In this document: positions 6,238 through 9,050 of the stretch, piece after piece
How the letters are laid out: each line of letters opens with the position of its first letter
How positions within the stretch are numbered: position 1 is the first letter of the stretch
DNA from: JANOYC01 sp031428675
GTDB taxonomy: Bacteria; Actinomycetota; Actinomycetes; Actinomycetales; Microbacteriaceae
NCBI GenBank assembly: GCA_031428675.1
Contig: JANOYC010000086.1
Coordinates: 1 to 9,050, forward strand
DNA: 9,050 nucleotides
Direction: 5' to 3'
The notes under the pieces: generated by a model
What the model was told of the DNA's origin: nothing
The model's input: only the letters and a program-made list of their open reading frames with translations
Database searches by the model: none
Translations under genes and position numbers: made by a program

Positions 6238-6855
6238 ATGATCGAGATCGATTCCAGCCTCCCGGCCGAGCTCGCACCGCTCGCCTTCCTCGTGGGCGTC
6301 TGGGAGGGCACCGGCGTTGTGCACTACGCGGTGGGCGATGAGGTGCTCAATCACGAATTCGGCCAGCGCGTGTCGTTCAGCCACGACGGTCTGCCGCATT
6401 TGAACTACACCTCCTATACGTGGCTGCTCAACGAATCGGCTGGCGACGCGGATCTCGGTCCGCAACCGCTCGTGACCGAAATGGGGTACTGGCGACTCAG
6501 CCGCGGCGCCACCGAGGGCGACCCCGGTCCGGGCATGTTGCCCGGTGTCGGTGACAAGCCCTTCACCTCGGCGGCCGCGGTCGAGACGTTGCGTCGACCC
6601 GACGACGGCTTCTCCATCGAGGTCTCCCTCGTGCATCCGGGCGGAATCAACGAGTTGTATCTCGGCCGAGCGAAGGGCGCTCGCATCGACCTGGCGACCG
6701 ACGCCGTGATGCGCACTGCTACCGCGAAGCCCTATGCGGCGGCCACCCGCATCTACGGGCTGGTCGAGAACCACCTGCTGTGGGCCTGGGATATCGCCGC
6801 GCTCGGTCACGACTTGCGCACCCACGCGTCCGGACGGCTCGCTCGTGTCGACTAA
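6238..6855 (+). CDS. Nitrobindin-like FABP/DUF1794 family beta-barrel protein
   Basis: This 205-residue protein is a member of the lipocalin-like family (FABP/DUF1794, related to THAP4 and nitrobindin). Several members bind haem and have been linked to nitric oxide and peroxynitrite chemistry. The N-terminal barrel motif GxWxGxG is seen as GVWEGTG (20-26). Near the C-terminus, WDIAALGHDLRTHASGRL (184-201) holds His196 at about the position of the haem-iron ligand in nitrobindins, with His191 nearby. Between the strands around 85 and 112 there is a Gly/Pro-rich insertion including DPGPGMLPG. The start is ATG 6238 with GGAG six bases upstream. The gene overlaps ygfZ by 11 bases, implying shared translation control. 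Whether this protein truly binds haem is inferred from the histidine placement, and some family members have lost it. Confidence 0.88.
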   Translation: MIEIDSSLPAELAPLAFLVGVWEGTGVVHYAVGDEVLNHEFGQRVSFSHDGLPHLNYTSYTWLLNESAGDADLGPQPLVTEMGYWRLSRGATEGDPGPGMLPGVGDKPFTSAAAVETLRRPDDGFSIEVSLVHPGGINELYLGRAKGARIDLATDAVMRTATAKPYAAATRIYGLVENHLLWAWDIAALGHDLRTHASGRLARVD

Positions 6856-7936
6856 CGCGCCGACTGCTTCCCCGTTCACCGCTCTTCCCGGTGCGGTGGG
6901 CCACCCGGTGCCCGAGCACTATGGCAACCCGCTCGGTGAGCAGCGGGCGCTCGCCGAGGGGCGCGCAAACGTCGACCTGTCACATCGAGGCGTGCTCACT
7001 GTTACCGGCCCCGACCGACTGACATGGCTCGATTCACTCACCTCGCAGTCGCTCGCCAGCCTTTCGCCCGGCGAATCTGCCGAGACGCTCCTGCTCGACC
7101 CGGCGGGTCGGGTGGAGTTCGCAGCTCGGCTCATCGATGACGGTGAGACCGCGTGGCTCCTACTCGACCGCGATGAAGCGCACCGATTCGGGCCGTGGCT
7201 CGACCGCATGCGGTTCATGCTGCGCGTCGAGGTTGCCGACCGCTCCAACGATGTTGCGACCATCGGATCACTCGGCGCCCCCGACCTTCCGGCGCTGGCC
7301 CCGCGCGGCATACCGCTGGTGTGGCGCGACCCGTGGGTCAGCGTCGTACCGGGTGGGCATCAGTACGCGCAGACCGATACGCATCCTGGCCACGAGTGGA
7401 GTTACACCGAGACGCTCATCGCTCGCAGTGAGCTCGAGGTCGCGGCGGCGCATCCGGCTGCCGGCACGATCGCTCTCGAGGCGCTGCGCATCGCGGCCTG
7501 GCGGCCTCAACTCGCCACCGAGGGCGACGATCGCACCATCCCGCACGAACTCGATTGGCTCCGCAGCGCGGTTCATCTGTCGAAGGGTTGCTACCGTGGG
7601 CAGGAGACCGTCGCAAAGGTGCACAACCTCGGTCATCCGCCTCGGCGCCTGGTCATGCTGCACCTCGATGGTTCGGATGCCGTGCTCCCGTCGGCGGGAG
7701 ACCCGGTTGCGGCGGGCGAAGCGGTTGTCGGTCACGTGACGTCTGTCGCCATCCACTATGAACTTGGGCCGATCGCGCTCGCAGTCATCAAGCGTTCGGT
7801 CGACCCGTCTGCACAATTGTCAGTAACGTCGAGCGGTGTCATGATCGCGGCGGGGCAAGAAGTCATCGTGCCACCGACCGCTGGTGCGGAGGCGAACGTG
7901 CCGCGGCTGCCGCGCCTCGGCGCCGTGCGTCGTTGA
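6845..7936 (+). CDS. ygfZ: YgfZ/CAF17-like folate-binding protein for Fe-S cluster assembly
   Basis: YgfZ proteins are related to the T-protein of glycine cleavage (GcvT), bind tetrahydrofolate and help assemble or repair iron-sulphur clusters in particular enzymes. The 363-residue product shows the GcvT-like N-terminal part: DLSHRGVLTVTGPDR (44-58), a WLDSLTSQ segment (61-68) and LLLDPAGRV (82-90). The defining motif KGCYRGQE is at 247-254 with the essential-type Cys249. The C-terminal domain (about 265-345) is the small barrel typical of the family. I start it at GTG 6845, which overlaps the upstream stop by 11 bases. The frame is open back to 6734, but that stretch lies inside the barrel gene and reads as an Arg/Pro/Cys-rich shadow. 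Ribosome site is weak, so coupling to the upstream gene is likely. Family identity is firm; target enzymes are unknown. Confidence 0.93.
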   Translation: MSTNAPTASPFTALPGAVGHPVPEHYGNPLGEQRALAEGRANVDLSHRGVLTVTGPDRLTWLDSLTSQSLASLSPGESAETLLLDPAGRVEFAARLIDDGETAWLLLDRDEAHRFGPWLDRMRFMLRVEVADRSNDVATIGSLGAPDLPALAPRGIPLVWRDPWVSVVPGGHQYAQTDTHPGHEWSYTETLIARSELEVAAAHPAAGTIALEALRIAAWRPQLATEGDDRTIPHELDWLRSAVHLSKGCYRGQETVAKVHNLGHPPRRLVMLHLDGSDAVLPSAGDPVAAGEAVVGHVTSVAIHYELGPIALAVIKRSVDPSAQLSVTSSGVMIAAGQEVIVPPTAGAEANVPRLPRLGAVRR

Positions 7937-9050
7937 CCGGTCGCGCTCGCGCATCAGCGGCCGCCCTTGCGCGGCTGGAGCGTCGGATCATCCGTCGCCT
8001 TGACCTTTCACAGTCGATGCGGCGTGCGTGGATTTCAGTTCCAGCGGCGTTTCAAATCGTTGTCGGTGTGGTTGCGGCGTATTCGATCACGCATTTCGCG
8101 CTCGGGCATGCCTTGCCGTTGCTTGCGCTTACCGTGACGATTTCGACGCTTGGATTCACCCGGGATGCCCGGCCGAAACGCGTGCTCGACGCCGTCATTG
8201 GCGTGACCGTCGGTATTGCGCTCAGCGAGCTCATGCTCATGGTTGTCGGCACCGGGTTGTGGCAGATCGCGGTCGTGCTGTTCCTCACACTCGTGATCGC
8301 CCGGTTCGTGTCGCCGAGCAACGCGTTCGCGATTGCGGCCGGCGTGCAATCGATGCTCGTGCTTCTGTTGCCTACGCCGGCCGGCGGGGTGTTCGTGCGC
8401 ACGATTGATGGTGCGATCGGGGGAGTGGTTGCGCTCGCGGTGACCGCGCTCATCCCGCGTGACCCGCGTCGACTGGCCCGACGTGACGCGCTTCGCCTCA
8501 TGTCGACGCTGCAGGAGTCGGTCGGTGCGCTCGACGAGTCGCTGAGGCGCGGGCTCGAACCCGCGGCCGCACTGGCGCTCGAACGACTGCGACGCACCCA
8601 GGCTCTCGTCGACGACTGGACCGTATCACTCGACTCGGCGATTTCGGTCGCACGCATTTCGCCGTTCCTGCGACGACACCTCCCGGAGCTGCGACACCAG
8701 GCGCGCGTGCTGCGCGCCGCAGATTTGGGCGCGCGGCATTTGCGGGTAATCGCCCGCCGCATCGACTTTCTCGTTCGCGACGGTTCTGCTCGGCCCGAAC
8801 TCGCCGACATGCTTCAGCCGATCTTCGGTGCCGTTGTCGACCTGCAGGCGAGTATCGACGAGCCAGATCGTGCAGCGGCCGCACGCTCGACTTTGCAGCA
8901 CCTGGCCGTCACGCTCTCGCCGTCGCGAATCGTGCCAGGCGCGGCCGTATCGGAGTCGATCATTGTCTTGCTCGCTCGCCCGCTTGTCGTCGATCTTCTG
9001 GTCGCGACCGGGATGGCGGTCGACGAGGCTCGGGCGCTGTTGCCCGCGGC
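7933..9050 (+). CDS. FUSC-family (aromatic acid exporter-like) membrane protein, C-terminal end cut off
   Basis: The first roughly 372 residues of a FUSC-type inner-membrane protein are visible, and the frame is still open at base 9050. A basic N-terminal stretch is followed by six hydrophobic spans, at approximately 8035-8100, 8107-8155, 8185-8250, 8263-8310, 8320-8375 and 8400-8455. After the sixth comes a long cytoplasmic region rich in Arg, Leu and Ala that looks helical. The segment RTIDGAIGGVVALAV (starting near 8398) matches the conserved FUSC signature near the last span. Family members include AaeB-type exporters of aromatic acids; the substrate here is unknown. The start is uncertain: TTG 7933 overlaps the ygfZ TGA by 4 bases and keeps coding-like codon use, whereas ATG 8017 would begin just before the first span. 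Neither has a good ribosome site. It probably belongs to the ygfZ transcription unit. Confidence 0.82.
   Translation, partial: MTGRARASAAALARLERRIIRRLDLSQSMRRAWISVPAAFQIVVGVVAAYSITHFALGHALPLLALTVTISTLGFTRDARPKRVLDAVIGVTVGIALSELMLMVVGTGLWQIAVVLFLTLVIARFVSPSNAFAIAAGVQSMLVLLLPTPAGGVFVRTIDGAIGGVVALAVTALIPRDPRRLARRDALRLMSTLQESVGALDESLRRGLEPAAALALERLRRTQALVDDWTVSLDSAISVARISPFLRRHLPELRHQARVLRAADLGARHLRVIARRIDFLVRDGSARPELADMLQPIFGAVVDLQASIDEPDRAAAARSTLQHLAVTLSPSRIVPGAAVSESIIVLLARPLVVDLLVATGMAVDEARALLPA

Noticed and set aside
6734..6844. 37-residue N-terminal extension of YgfZ from ATG 6734
   Set aside because: It is an Arg/Pro/Cys/Thr-rich shadow of the barrel gene; YgfZ homology begins after GTG 6845.
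6085..6879. 264-codon minus-strand ORF opposite the microprotein and nitrobindin-like genes
   Set aside because: Its composition is Arg/His/Gly-rich without motifs, and the opposite strand has proper ribosome sites and family motifs.
8052..8810. 252-codon minus-strand ORF opposite the FUSC gene
   Set aside because: It consists mainly of Ser, Arg, Ala and Thr runs typical of an antisense shadow; the plus strand encodes six clear membrane spans.

Overview
This window looks like ordinary chromosome from a high-GC actinobacterium, most likely Microbacteriaceae or a close relative. That placement is inferred from G/C-rich third codon positions, frequent GTG starts, actinobacterial-type GlnR and MutT1-like proteins and a Streptomyces-style PHO box. 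I see no rRNA, tRNA, CRISPR array, insertion sequence, prophage or integration scar. Coding density is high, and no stretch over 300 bases lacks a gene.

Minus strand, 5775 down to 1, is a phosphate block with a nitrogen regulator at its head. In transcription order it runs: glnR (OmpR-type global nitrogen regulator), ppk (polyphosphate kinase), a mutT1-like gene (Nudix plus histidine phosphatase, overlapping the ppk stop by 4 bases), pstS (phosphate-binding lipoprotein) and pstC (permease, cut by the window start). A PHO box of in-phase 11-base repeats lies upstream of pstS. A long stem-loop separates pstS from pstC. Together the genes capture phosphate (PstS/PstC), store it as polyphosphate (Ppk) and clean up nucleotides (MutT1-like). 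PhoP and GlnR regulons are known to interact in actinobacteria.

Plus strand, 5828 to 9050, is a divergent run of packed genes: an 86-residue three-span membrane protein that is probably leaderless, a 36-residue single-span membrane microprotein, a nitrobindin-like beta-barrel (FABP/DUF1794) protein, a YgfZ/CAF17-like folate-binding Fe-S assembly protein, and the N-terminal part of a FUSC-family membrane protein that runs off the window end. Overlaps of 11 bases (FABP/ygfZ) and 4 bases (ygfZ/FUSC, if the TTG start is right) suggest one coupled transcription unit.

I did not find a clearly novel large system. The items most worth a second look are the PHO-box architecture, the pstS-pstC stem-loop, the easily missed 36-residue gene, the leaderless divergent promoter opposite glnR, and the tight coupling of a haem-type barrel protein with a Fe-S cluster protein.
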